Shown piece by piece: positions 1 through 8,048 of a stretch of 25,319 nucleotides of DNA. The number at the start of each line of letters is the position of its first letter. The first letter of the stretch is position 1. Source of the stretch: CAXQRU01 sp964226685 (GTDB taxonomy: Bacteria; Pseudomonadota; Gammaproteobacteria; Pseudomonadales; Cellvibrionaceae). Under the pieces are notes generated by a model that saw nothing but the letters and a program-made list of their open reading frames with translations, was not told the DNA's origin and did no database searches. The DNA is taken from NCBI GenBank assembly GCA_964226685.1, contig CAXQRU010000008.1:1-25319 (forward strand), written 5' to 3'. Both the position numbers and the translations under genes were made by a program.

Positions 1-914
1 ACCGAATATTTTGGGTCATACATATGTGTTGGCTCCGAAGTAACGCCATTGACTTCAATTACTTTAAAAATACCTTGCGAAAAAGCTTCTATGCTTTCCG
101 CCCGGACATCATAGCGTCCGAAATAAAAACCCGATAATGACTGACTTAATTCCTCAACTGCACGCTCAACCGCACTAGAAACATAATCACGACCATCTAA
201 AAATAGTGAACCTCTACAATGACTACCTAACTCCACAACAGCCACCTCTTCTCCTTGCCTAGGCACAGCAAGCAATGTTGAAGGATGTAGATTTTTCAAC
301 AAATAGGAAGACATAAAGTGTAAGCGAGCATGATTTAATATGAGATTTTCAACAGTTGCCTTACCATCGCCAATCACATGAGGGAAACATTTGTGAGTTA
401 CGGAGAATAATTCACCCGTACTTTGGTTTGGCAGACGGGCATAAAACAATCCAAACTCAACACCCTTTATATAAGGCTGCATCACAGAGTCATGGCGAGC
501 CGTCTTGAGATAATTCACACCTTGCTCTCGGGTTCTGACGATTTTAACATCAATCCCTCGCTGTCCATAATCAGGTTTCAAAATGATAGGTAATCCATGC
601 TGCTCAATGAAATCATCAAGTAAAGATAACTGTTCAACAAAGCTCAAATTTTGTGAAACCAGATGTGTATATGCCGTATGCTCTGGATGAGACGCTTGAA
701 GTTTAGCGAGCAAATCACTTTTTTTCTCACCAATCACACCACTGCCTGGCATTGCAGGATTCACAGAAGTAAACACCAAGCCTCGATAGCGAATCGTTAA
801 CCAGAGCACATAAAAAACTACGGGAAAATATAAGACCCACATGGGCCAAAACTCCCAACGGAAAGCCCGCTTTAGTCGAGCAAGCGCCAAGCGACGACGT
901 CGAAATGTCATCAT
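1..914 (-). CDS. Membrane-anchored ATP-grasp ligase-like protein (partial, C-terminus missing)
   Basis: Reading the minus strand from the ATG at 914-912 gives 304 open codons that run off the left edge without a stop. The N-terminus is very basic (MMTFRRRR) and is followed by a hydrophobic, aromatic-rich segment (about residues 21-42), which suggests one membrane anchor with the enzyme domain on the cytoplasmic side. The rest looks like an ATP-grasp fold: KPDYGQRG (113-120) fits the ATP-binding lysine and glycine loop, QPYIKGVE (146-153) the hinge region, GRYDVR (266-271) and IEVNG (286-290) the metal-binding Arg/Asp and Glu/Asn positions. Such proteins are often labelled D-alanine-D-alanine ligase-like or carboxylate-amine ligase, but the substrate is not evident. 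The ATG directly abuts the TAA stop of the upstream DinB-like gene, so the two are probably translationally coupled. A second in-frame ATG at 911 is equally possible. Some tens of C-terminal residues are probably missing. Confidence 0.8.
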   Translation of the reverse strand, partial: MMTFRRRRLALARLKRAFRWEFWPMWVLYFPVVFYVLWLTIRYRGLVFTSVNPAMPGSGVIGEKKSDLLAKLQASHPEHTAYTHLVSQNLSFVEQLSLLDDFIEQHGLPIILKPDYGQRGIDVKIVRTREQGVNYLKTARHDSVMQPYIKGVEFGLFYARLPNQSTGELFSVTHKCFPHVIGDGKATVENLILNHARLHFMSSYLLKNLHPSTLLAVPRQGEEVAVVELGSHCRGSLFLDGRDYVSSAVERAVEELSQSLSGFYFGRYDVRAESIEAFSQGIFKVIEVNGVTSEPTHMYDPKYS

Positions 915-1451
915 TTAGCTACTCGCTTTAGCAGAGTTTTCATATACTAGAGTTGAAGGTGCAACACCAAAATCACTATTTACACACTGTCCACCCAGTT
1001 TTAAGATCGTGGCTATTAGGGCATAGTGATGAACTGTGTGTCCCTGTAAAAAGAGCAGCTCTCTCGACAAAGAAGACACAGTCTGCTCACCTTCTGGCAA
1101 AGAAACATCCTGACACATAATCACCTGTAGACTTTCATCATCTCGCTCCATCAACAGGGCAAGGGACTTCTGTATTCCAGCAATAACCGAAATAGTGTGA
1201 GCTTTATCACATTCAAGGCGAGGATCCCGATGACGTCGATCATAATTGATCAATTTGCTGGGGAAGTCACGAAGAAAACACAGATAATGATCTAAAATGT
1301 GTCGGGTATGCTTGCCAATAGAAGAGTCGAAATAGGGCTTTTCTACTTTGCAATAACACTCAGACGGAAGATCCATCAAAATATCTTTTGCTGTGGTTAG
1401 AGAGTTGATATTACTGCTTACTAATTGGGAAATACTCAAAAGAGGCTCCAT
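915..1451 (-). CDS. DinB-fold putative metal-dependent hydrolase/transferase
   Basis: A 178-residue, mostly helical protein with the DinB/YfiT-like histidine pattern: IGKHTRHILDH (45-55, His51 or a neighbour) on an early helix, and FLQGHTVHH (134-142), which supplies the HxxxH pair His138/His142 on a late helix. Together these resemble the three-histidine divalent-metal site of the DinB superfamily, whose members include bacillithiol/mycothiol-type S-transferases and uncharacterised damage-inducible proteins. It has no signal peptide and is probably cytoplasmic. It lies directly upstream of the ATP-grasp gene (TAAATG junction), so the two form a likely two-gene unit. Its substrate cannot be inferred. 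The ATG at 1451 has only weak Shine-Dalgarno complementarity upstream. Confidence 0.75.
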   Translation of the reverse strand: MEPLLSISQLVSSNINSLTTAKDILMDLPSECYCKVEKPYFDSSIGKHTRHILDHYLCFLRDFPSKLINYDRRHRDPRLECDKAHTISVIAGIQKSLALLMERDDESLQVIMCQDVSLPEGEQTVSSLSRELLFLQGHTVHHYALIATILKLGGQCVNSDFGVAPSTLVYENSAKASS

Positions 1452-1765
1452 CGTTAATGTTATCAGTCTCTGGACATGGAGATGGTGTCACAAAGGCATT
1501 TGCTTCGTTGTATGACCACGATAGGCTATAATAATTCCGTAACACTGACAATGATAATGTACCTTAGTCCTATCACTTCCAGGTAAATAAAGGCATAATG
1601 CGCGCAATATTAACCAGGCAATGATTAAGTTGACGGTTGGGTGTATCGACATTGCTCAATGGCAATTACCGAGACAGCAACATTGCTGACACAAATACGA
1701 TTTACAATAGCGTAAAACATGAGCCATTTTTTCAAAACATTACTACTTTCAGGACGATATAGCGT
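1452..1765. other. Divergent intergenic region, 314 bp
   Basis: This gap separates the minus-strand DinB-like gene from the plus-strand DUF2062 gene and must hold promoters for both. Apart from the candidate plus-strand promoter listed separately, I see no RNA gene, convincing hairpin or repeat array. A minus-strand open frame reaching in from the DUF2062 start region looks like a shadow. Confidence 0.6.
1504..1532 (+). promoter_or_regulatory. Candidate sigma-70 promoter for the DUF2062 gene
   Basis: A perfect TATAAT (1527-1532) lies 17 bp after TTCGTT (1504-1509), a weak -35. If used, transcription would start near 1539 and leave an untranslated leader of about 225 nt. The long leader and poor -35 keep confidence low. 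Confidence 0.3.
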
Positions 1766-2293
1766 ATGCCTAAAAAGTTTCTGAAGCGTTTTGCCAGCGG
1801 GCATGACGGCCTCAAAGATCATAAAAATCTGCGTTTTTTAGGCAAATTGCTCCATAACCCTAACTTGTTTCACCTCAATAAACACTCAGTTTCAAGGGCC
1901 TTTTTGGTCGGCACGTTCTTCGCCTTCATGCCCATATTAGGTCAAATGCCCCTCGCTGCTCTTTTTTCTGTTTGGCTAGGCTGTAATTTGCCTTTAGCTG
2001 TCGCACTGGTCTGGATCAGCAACCCCATTACCATACCACCCATTTTTCTGGCAACCTATAAGTTTGGCGCATGGATACTGGATGTCCCTCACACGCCTTT
2101 TAACATTGAACTGAGCTGGGAATGGTTTTCAGAAACCATCGCTGGTATTTGGCAGCCTCTGTTTTTAGGATCATTTATTGTCGCTACTATCCTATCGATA
2201 TCTAGCTACTTTACGATCAGATTACTGTGGCGCTACCATGTCGTTAGTGAGTGGAAAAAACGCCGCTTAAGAAGAGCAAGTAAAAATACCTAA
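1766..2293 (+). CDS. DUF2062 inner-membrane protein
   Basis: A 175-residue protein with a basic N-terminus (KKFLKRF), then a hydrophobic block (about residues 42-105) containing FMPILGQMPLAAL and WISNPITIPP, the Pro/Gly-rich motifs typical of DUF2062 proteins. A last transmembrane segment (about 128-152) precedes a strongly basic tail (KKRRLRRASK). It is predicted to be an inner-membrane protein with two or three hairpin-like hydrophobic segments. The family has no established biochemical function. AGGA at 1751-1754 lies 11 nt before the ATG. It is the only plus-strand gene among the housekeeping clusters and converges on der, with about 68 bp between their ends. Confidence 0.85.
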   Translation: MPKKFLKRFASGHDGLKDHKNLRFLGKLLHNPNLFHLNKHSVSRAFLVGTFFAFMPILGQMPLAALFSVWLGCNLPLAVALVWISNPITIPPIFLATYKFGAWILDVPHTPFNIELSWEWFSETIAGIWQPLFLGSFIVATILSISSYFTIRLLWRYHVVSEWKKRRLRRASKNT

Positions 2294-2323
2294 AGGGCTT
2301 CTAGCACTATTTGCCTAAGCCCT
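2294..2323. terminator. Possible bidirectional terminator hairpin between DUF2062 and der
   Basis: AGGGCTT (2294-2300) pairs perfectly with AAGCCCT (2317-2323) around a 16-nt loop, in the convergent gap. The T-tracts are poor on both strands (TTTAGGTATTTTT on the minus strand), so termination efficiency is uncertain. Confidence 0.35.
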
Positions 2324-2361
2324 ATTGATTGATTAATGCCTGTAGAGAATTGTAGAAATTA

Positions 2362-3759
2362 TTAGTTTTTCTTTTTATGTTGTTTATGCTGCATCAACCT
2401 GCGCTTTTTCGCCAATTGACGTGTAGTTAGCTTATTCTTTTTATCCTTAAATGGATTATCTCCAGTTTTAAACTGGATTTTAATCGGAGTTCCATGCAGC
2501 TTCAAAGCTCTTCTAAACGTTTTTTCTAAATAACGCTCATAATGTTTTGGCACATCCTCTGTTTGATTACCATGAATTACAATAATTGGAGGGTTGTGAC
2601 CACCCGCATGAGCAAAGCGCAATTTTATTCGATGCCCTCTCACCAGTGGCGGTTGATGCTCGGAGACGGCCATTTTCAAAATATTCGTTAAATGATTCGT
2701 TGAAAAACGATCAGTGGCGGACTGGTATGCTTTGTGAACCGATTCATACAGATGGCCTACACCCGTCCCATGGAGTGCCGATATAAAATGGACATCTGCA
2801 AAGTCTAAGAACTGTAGCCTACGGTCTAACTCGCGTTTCACATTCTGCTTATGCTCATCATCCAAACCATCCCACTTATTAAGAGCTACCACCAATGCTC
2901 TTCCAGCATCAATGGCATTGCCCAACAAGTGCAAATCTTGGTCAACTAAACCCTCTGTTGCATCCATCAATAAAATCACAACATTGGCATCATCAATGGC
3001 CTGGAGAGTTTTTACAATGGAAAATTTCTCAATAGTCTCTTTAATATTCTTTCTACGCCGAACACCCGCTGTATCAATCAGCGTATATTGTCGATCGTTG
3101 CGCTCATAGTGAATATAAATACTATCTCGAGTTGTTCCCGGTTGATCGTATACAACAACTCGCTCTTCACCTAATAACCGATTTACCAGAGTCGACTTAC
3201 CAACATTAGGCCGGCCAACAACGGCCATTTTAATGCCTTCATGAGTTATTTCAGAGTCTTCAGCCTGCTCGGGAAACGCAGCAACAATGGATTCAGCCAA
3301 GGAGCGAACACCTCGACCATGAGATGCCGTTGTAGGCAAAATCTCTCCAAAGCCCAACTCAAAAAAAGGAGCGATAGCCACCTCATGTTGCTGCCCATCA
3401 ATTTTATTAGCAACAATTAAAATAGGCTTTTGCAGCGTTCTAAGTTGTTTTGCAATGGCCTGATCAATCACAGTCAGGCCATCTTTACAATCCACCACAA
3501 ATACGATGACATCCGCTTCTTTAGTGGCCAACCAGGACTGATCCGCCATTGCCGAATCGATACCTTGCTCGTCGATGGTTAAGCCTCCGGTATCAATGAC
3601 CATAAATCGCCGATCTAACCATTGGGCATCACCATATTGGCGGTCACGGGTTAACCCTGAAAAATTAGCTACCAGTGCATTTCTACTGCGAGTTAATTGA
3701 TTAAAAATAGTGGATTTCCCCACATTTGGCCGACCCACAAGGGCCACAACTGGTAACAT
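2362..3759 (-). CDS. der: Ribosome biogenesis GTPase Der (EngA)
   Basis: Der is a tandem-GTPase assembly factor for the 50S ribosomal subunit. This 465-residue protein has two complete G domains. The first has the P-loop GRPNVGKS (9-16), DTGG (56-59) and NKID (118-121). The second has GRPNVGKS (182-189), DTAG (229-232) and NKWD (294-297). A C-terminal KH-like domain (about 350-440) ends in a lysine-rich tail (KKRRLMQHKQHKKKN). It is slightly shorter than the E. coli protein (490 aa), as expected from differences in the linker and tail. It is the last gene of the ndk-to-der cluster, 24 bp after bamB. The ATG at 3759 follows a GGAT element. Confidence 0.98.
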   Translation of the reverse strand: MLPVVALVGRPNVGKSTIFNQLTRSRNALVANFSGLTRDRQYGDAQWLDRRFMVIDTGGLTIDEQGIDSAMADQSWLATKEADVIVFVVDCKDGLTVIDQAIAKQLRTLQKPILIVANKIDGQQHEVAIAPFFELGFGEILPTTASHGRGVRSLAESIVAAFPEQAEDSEITHEGIKMAVVGRPNVGKSTLVNRLLGEERVVVYDQPGTTRDSIYIHYERNDRQYTLIDTAGVRRRKNIKETIEKFSIVKTLQAIDDANVVILLMDATEGLVDQDLHLLGNAIDAGRALVVALNKWDGLDDEHKQNVKRELDRRLQFLDFADVHFISALHGTGVGHLYESVHKAYQSATDRFSTNHLTNILKMAVSEHQPPLVRGHRIKLRFAHAGGHNPPIIVIHGNQTEDVPKHYERYLEKTFRRALKLHGTPIKIQFKTGDNPFKDKKNKLTTRQLAKKRRLMQHKQHKKKN

Positions 3760-3783
3760 AATTTTATCCGAGTAAAAAAAGCA

Positions 3784-4923
3784 TCAAGGCGGTAATAACT
3801 TGACAAAGATGGCCGCCAACTTTCCATCATTGCCCAATACATAAAGAGTCTTATCTTCAGAAATCATTTTTGAACGTACACCGTCGCTGTCAATACGAGC
3901 CTGAGATAAGATGATACCCGCTTCAGGATCAATGATATAAACGTATCCTTGATAGTCAGCTACGACTAGAAAGCCAGCAAAGTTTTGTGGTGGAGACAAC
4001 TGCCTCAACATCAGTTGTTTATTGATCCAGAGACGTTTTCCTGTTCTAGCCTCATAGGCATAAATAGAACCGTCATCACCACTAACGAATAAGCGATCAC
4101 CAATCAATGCTGGCTCGTGATAACTTGAGTTAGGGTCAAGCCAAACTATTTGTCCATTTCGAACATTCATCGAAACTACATTGCCTTGGTAACTGCTAGC
4201 AAACACCCTATCGCCAGCTAAAACAGGGCTGCCATCAATATCAATCAATCGCTCAAGCTCAGTGGTACCCTTGCCTCTTGCAATTCGTTGGTCCCAAAAC
4301 AAACCTCCGTCCAAACTACTGAGCGCAATTACCTTACCATTACTAAACCCTGCGACAACCGCTTCATCGGTTAATACGGGAGTAGCGGTTCCTCTCAATG
4401 TCAAAGCAGGTAAGCTCTCGGCGTAAAACCATAATTGCTCACCCGTATCCGCATCAAAGCCATATACTTTGCCATCAATCGTTTGAGCCACAACCACGAC
4501 ACCATTACTTTGAGGGGCCGCCAAAATTTCACTCGTAACCTGAGCTCGCCATTGTTCTTCTCCGGTTAAACGGCTAAGAGCAACCAAATGACCAGAGGGC
4601 GTGCCAACAAAAACAGATTCATCACTGACACCAACACCGCCAGTAATTGCCTGTTTGATAGAGGCCTTCCAAATCCGCTCTCCTGTCAACTTATCGAACG
4701 CAAATACCTTGCCTTCTCTGTCAGCAGCATAAATGCCATCCCTAAAAATTGCTGGTGTTAACTTTTGATAATCAGCACCTAAACCATCACCGACTTGCTG
4801 ACGCCACAATACCTCCACTCGGACTTTGTCGCGAATGGAGGGAACAGGATTAGGCTTAACAGAATTGCCAGAGCCTGCGCAGCCAGCTAAGACTAAAGCC
4901 AAACACAGTATCACTGATCTCAA
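3784..4923 (-). CDS. bamB: Outer-membrane protein assembly factor BamB (lipoprotein)
   Basis: BamB is the beta-propeller lipoprotein of the BAM complex that inserts outer-membrane proteins. The 379-residue product starts MRSVILCLALVLAGC, a lipoprotein signal with lipobox LAGC and acylated Cys15. The remainder consists of PQQ-like/WD-type repeats such as VFAFDKLTGERIW, LVALSRLTGEEQW and VYGFDADTGEQLW, expected to form the eight-bladed propeller. The start is a TTG at 4923-4921 that overlaps the yfgM stop (TTGA, 4-nt overlap). A downstream in-frame GTG (codon 4) would remove the arginine of the signal n-region, so the TTG is preferred. Its position downstream of yfgM and upstream of der is the standard gammaproteobacterial order. 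Confidence 0.96.
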   Translation of the reverse strand: MRSVILCLALVLAGCAGSGNSVKPNPVPSIRDKVRVEVLWRQQVGDGLGADYQKLTPAIFRDGIYAADREGKVFAFDKLTGERIWKASIKQAITGGVGVSDESVFVGTPSGHLVALSRLTGEEQWRAQVTSEILAAPQSNGVVVVAQTIDGKVYGFDADTGEQLWFYAESLPALTLRGTATPVLTDEAVVAGFSNGKVIALSSLDGGLFWDQRIARGKGTTELERLIDIDGSPVLAGDRVFASSYQGNVVSMNVRNGQIVWLDPNSSYHEPALIGDRLFVSGDDGSIYAYEARTGKRLWINKQLMLRQLSPPQNFAGFLVVADYQGYVYIIDPEAGIILSQARIDSDGVRSKMISEDKTLYVLGNDGKLAAIFVKLLPP

Positions 4924-5576
4924 GATTGTTCGCCCTTGTCTAAATCAGACAGCTTCAATTGGATCACGTCTCTTCGCTGAGAATCATCCAGCTCAATGGC
5001 CTTTTCATAAGCTGCGCGAGCTTCTTGTGGATTATTCTTACCAGCGTGCGCATCCCCTTTCACCTCAGCAAAAAGGCTATCAAAACTACTGCTTTGTGTC
5101 TCTGAAACGACACCAATGGCGGCGTCAAAGTTTTTTTGAGCCAAATAGACATTGGCTAAACGGTAACGGGCCAAATACTCATAAGCCTGATCATCGGCAT
5201 TGTCGACAACCCACTTCAATGAACCTTCGGCCTTGTCGAGCTGCTTCGCATCAACAAACAACTTAGCTTGATACAACTTAGCTAAGACTAGGTACTGTGA
5301 CTCCTCGTCTTGCGCCATAATATCACTTACCAACTGTGAGGCACCGTTGAGCTCTTCTTCTGTCAAACCTTTGTCAGCCGCGGGAGCAATTGCCAGCAGT
5401 TGTTCAAAGCGTTCCGAGTTGGCTTGGGCCTTGATACGTTGACTGTTGTACCAAGCCTGCCAACCAAAATAGGCTGCCAACACAACGAGCACACCAACAA
5501 TTAACTTTTTGCCGTTTTCTTTCCACCAGCGTTTGAGGTTTTCAATTTGTTCTTCTTCGGTTTGATAGACTGACAC
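4920..5576 (-). CDS. yfgM: YfgM-like inner-membrane tetratricopeptide protein
   Basis: YfgM is a single-pass inner-membrane protein with a periplasmic TPR domain, linked in E. coli to the SecYEG translocon and the chaperone PpiD. I place the start at the GTG at 5576-5574, giving 218 residues beginning MSVYQTEEEQIENLKRWW, which resembles other YfgM N-termini. This GTG shares one base with the hisS stop (TAGTG) and has a GGAG 7 nt upstream. A longer frame from a GTG at 5603 would add nine residues but lacks that support. Features are a cytoplasmic acidic N-terminus, a transmembrane helix (about 25-42: LIVGVLVVLAAYFGW) and helical TPR-like repeats, for example YEYLARYRLANVYLAQ and AAYEKAIELD. 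It overlaps bamB by 4 nt. Confidence 0.93.
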   Translation of the reverse strand: MSVYQTEEEQIENLKRWWKENGKKLIVGVLVVLAAYFGWQAWYNSQRIKAQANSERFEQLLAIAPAADKGLTEEELNGASQLVSDIMAQDEESQYLVLAKLYQAKLFVDAKQLDKAEGSLKWVVDNADDQAYEYLARYRLANVYLAQKNFDAAIGVVSETQSSSFDSLFAEVKGDAHAGKNNPQEARAAYEKAIELDDSQRRDVIQLKLSDLDKGEQS

Positions 5577-6859
5577 TAGCTTTCTCCATGGTTGAGTTGC
5601 CACTGCTGTTCAATTGCTGCAATGGCTTGATCTAATGAAAGGGTTTGTTGTTCTTGGCCTGTGCGCAGACACTTAATTGTCGCTTGCTGATTGGCCATTT
5701 CATTTTCACCAATAAGCACGGCAATTTCCGCCATACTTTTATCGGCTTTTTTCATTTGGCTTTTAAAATTACCACCAGCACAATGGCTAATGACACTAGC
5801 ACCAGGAAGTTGATCTCTAATTTTTTCTGCCACTAATAGGGAATAGTGAGACACATCCCCCACTGACGTAACATAAACAAATGGACTTGGCTGCTCACTT
5901 ACCTGAGTTTTAGCCACTAGAAGCATTAAGCGATCCAAACCAATGGCACAGCCCATAGCGGGCGTTTCTTTACCACCAAGGTACTCAACCAACTTGTCGT
6001 AACGTCCACCGGCACAAACAGTACCTTGAGCACCCAACTCTGATGTAACCCACTCGAAGACGGTATCGTTGTAATAATCCAAGCCTCTAACCAATTTCGG
6101 ATTTTCACGATATGCAATCCCCAAATGGTCTAGCTGTAACTTCAGCCCCATATAGAGTTGCTGGCTTTCTTGACTTAAATAATGAGACAGCTCAGGGGCA
6201 TCAGCCAGCAATGCTTGCGTTGTGGACACTTTCGAATCAAGAATCCTCATGGGATTCGTATTTAGTCGCCGCTGACTGTCTTCATCTAAATCTTGTTCAT
6301 GCTGTTTTAGGAAAGCAACCAAATCGTCTTTGAAGCGTTGACGATCCTCTTTGGCTCCAATCGAATTGATCTCAAGGGTCAAATAATCTGATATTCCAAG
6401 CTCTCGCCAAAGCCTCTGGGTCAAAGCCATTTGCTCGACGTCGACATCGGGCCCTGACAAGCCAAACGCCTCTATGCCAACTTGATAAAACTGACGATAA
6501 CGACCTTCTTGAGGCTTTTCATGCCTAAACATGGGGCCTGAGTACCAAAGACGCTGAATTTGATTGTAGAGAAGGCCTCTTTCTATACCCGCTCTAACAC
6601 AAGATGCCGTGCCCTCTGGCCTTAAACTAATGCTACTGCCATCCAGATCCTCGAAGGTATACATCTCTTTTTCAACGATATCCGTTACATCACCAATAGA
6701 GCGTTTGAAAAGCGCTGTAGCCTCAACAATGGGTAACCGAATCTCACTATATGCATATTGATTCAATAAATTGGCAATGACCGACTCTACCCTTTGCCAA
6801 ACCACCGTCTGAGCAGGAAGAATATCTTTCATACCGGTTAATGCTTGGTATTTGGCCAA
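5576..6859 (-). CDS. hisS: Histidine-tRNA ligase
   Basis: HisS charges tRNA-His in the cytoplasm. The 427-residue product is of normal family length. Class II synthetase motifs are visible: motif 1 region LPIVEATALFKRSIG, motif 2 FRHEKPQEGRYRQF, the histidine-specific motif VRGLDYYNDTVFEW, and motif 3 GCAIGLDRL, followed by the anticodon-binding domain. The start is a TTG at 6859-6857 (minus strand TTG GCC AAA); the resulting MAKYQALTGMKDILP aligns with the usual MAKxIQAIRGMxDxLP start, so this rare codon is well supported. The next gene, yfgM, begins on the last base of its stop codon. About 70 bp separate it from ispG upstream. Confidence 0.98.
   Translation of the reverse strand: MAKYQALTGMKDILPAQTVVWQRVESVIANLLNQYAYSEIRLPIVEATALFKRSIGDVTDIVEKEMYTFEDLDGSSISLRPEGTASCVRAGIERGLLYNQIQRLWYSGPMFRHEKPQEGRYRQFYQVGIEAFGLSGPDVDVEQMALTQRLWRELGISDYLTLEINSIGAKEDRQRFKDDLVAFLKQHEQDLDEDSQRRLNTNPMRILDSKVSTTQALLADAPELSHYLSQESQQLYMGLKLQLDHLGIAYRENPKLVRGLDYYNDTVFEWVTSELGAQGTVCAGGRYDKLVEYLGGKETPAMGCAIGLDRLMLLVAKTQVSEQPSPFVYVTSVGDVSHYSLLVAEKIRDQLPGASVISHCAGGNFKSQMKKADKSMAEIAVLIGENEMANQQATIKCLRTGQEQQTLSLDQAIAAIEQQWQLNHGES
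5584..5587 (-). promoter_or_regulatory. Ribosome binding site that decides the yfgM start
   Basis: On the minus strand GGAG lies inside the last codons of hisS, 7 nt before the GTG at 5576-5574. It supports the shorter yfgM reading frame and tight hisS-yfgM coupling. Confidence 0.7.
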
Positions 6860-6929
6860 CGTTGATCTCTCTTTCGAAATTATTGACCGGGCATTATAGA
6901 GTAAGCCAAGGGTTGCTTAAAGGCATGGT

Positions 6930-8042
6930 TTAGCTTTTAACGATGATATTTTCCATTTCTCTAGCTTTAGCAGAGGCTTTTTGACGAATCAAGGCTTCCA
7001 GCTCATCAACGAGGTTATCTTTTTTGAGTTTTTGGCTCGGCTGACCATCAATATAAATCAGATTACTTGGCGTGCCACCAGCCAGGCCTATATCTGCCTC
7101 TTTGGCCTCACCAGGACCATTGACCACGCACCCAATTACAGCCACATCCATAGGCGTAGTAATATCTTCAAGGCGCGCTTCAAGCTGATTCATGGTATCA
7201 ATCACATCAAAATTCTGCCGAGAACAACTTGGACAGGCGATAAAATTAATACCCTTTGTTCTTAATTTCAAACTCCTCAACAGATCCCAGGCGACTTTAA
7301 CTTCTTGCACTGGATCTGCAGCCAATGAAATACGGATGGTATCACCAATACCGTCCATTAAAAGTGCACCCAAGCCAACGGCTGACTTGACTGTACCTGA
7401 GCGAAAACCACCGGCTTCAGTAATCCCTAAATGCAACGGCTGCTCAATTTGCGAAGCCAACAAACGATAGGCGGCAACCGCCATAAAGACATCGGAAGCT
7501 TTAACGCTGACTTTAAAATCATGAAAATTAAGCTCATCTAAGATGGCGACATGCCTAAGCGCCGATTCCACCAAAGCCTCTGGAGTAGGTTCCCCATATT
7601 TCTTTTGGAGATCCTTTTCTAAAGAGCCAGCATTAACGCCTATTCGGATAGGAATATTGTTGTCGCGAGCCTTATCCACCACCGCTCGAATACGCTTTTC
7701 CTTACCAATATTACCAGGATTGATTCTCAGACAATCAACACCAAGGTCCGCCACTCTAAGTGCAATTCGATAATCAAAGTGAATGTCCGCAACCAAGGGA
7801 ATAGTCACTTGTTTACGAATGAGCCCAAAGGCTTCCGCAGCCTCCATTGATGGTACAGAAACGCGAACAATATCTGCTCCCGCCTCTTGTAATTGGACAA
7901 TCTGGCCGACCGTAGCTTGCACATCAGTCGTCTCAGTATTGGTCATGCTTTGAACGCTAATTGGCGAGTCGCCGCCAACAGGCACATCGCCAACGTAGAT
8001 CTTACGGGAAACACGGCGCTTAATAGGAGAGGAATATTGCAT
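6930..8042 (-). CDS. ispG: 4-hydroxy-3-methylbut-2-enyl diphosphate synthase (flavodoxin type)
   Basis: IspG (GcpE) performs the penultimate step of the MEP isoprenoid pathway, reducing MEcPP to HMBPP with a 4Fe-4S cluster. The 370-residue product matches bacterial IspG throughout: an N-terminal TIM-barrel (VQSMTNTETTD, LVADIHFDYRIAL, CLRINPGNIG, GVNAGSLEKDL) and a C-terminal iron-sulfur domain. Cluster ligands are Cys270 and Cys273 (ACPSC), Cys305 (GCVVNGPGE) and Glu312, the same numbering as E. coli. The ATG at 8042 lies 6 bp after the rodZ stop, and an AGGA overlaps that stop. The adjacent rodZ-ispG-hisS order is conserved in gammaproteobacteria. Confidence 0.98.
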   Translation of the reverse strand: MQYSSPIKRRVSRKIYVGDVPVGGDSPISVQSMTNTETTDVQATVGQIVQLQEAGADIVRVSVPSMEAAEAFGLIRKQVTIPLVADIHFDYRIALRVADLGVDCLRINPGNIGKEKRIRAVVDKARDNNIPIRIGVNAGSLEKDLQKKYGEPTPEALVESALRHVAILDELNFHDFKVSVKASDVFMAVAAYRLLASQIEQPLHLGITEAGGFRSGTVKSAVGLGALLMDGIGDTIRISLAADPVQEVKVAWDLLRSLKLRTKGINFIACPSCSRQNFDVIDTMNQLEARLEDITTPMDVAVIGCVVNGPGEAKEADIGLAGGTPSNLIYIDGQPSQKLKKDNLVDELEALIRQKASAKAREMENIIVKS

Positions 8043-8048
8043 AAAGTC

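Noticed and set aside
1508..1532. TTGTAT paired with TATAAT as a promoter
   Set aside because: The spacer would be only 13 bp; the 17-bp pairing with TTCGTT is listed instead, at low confidence.
1625..1822. Minus-strand 65-codon frame crossing the DUF2062 start
   Set aside because: It overlaps the well-supported DUF2062 gene antisense, with no recognisable domain or ribosome binding site.
4826..5266. Plus-strand 146-codon open frame
   Set aside because: It is antisense to the bamB/yfgM junction, both of which are well-supported genes, and the translation resembles no family.
7192..7470. Plus-strand 92-codon frames within ispG
   Set aside because: They are antisense to ispG, which has intact iron-sulfur ligands and normal length.
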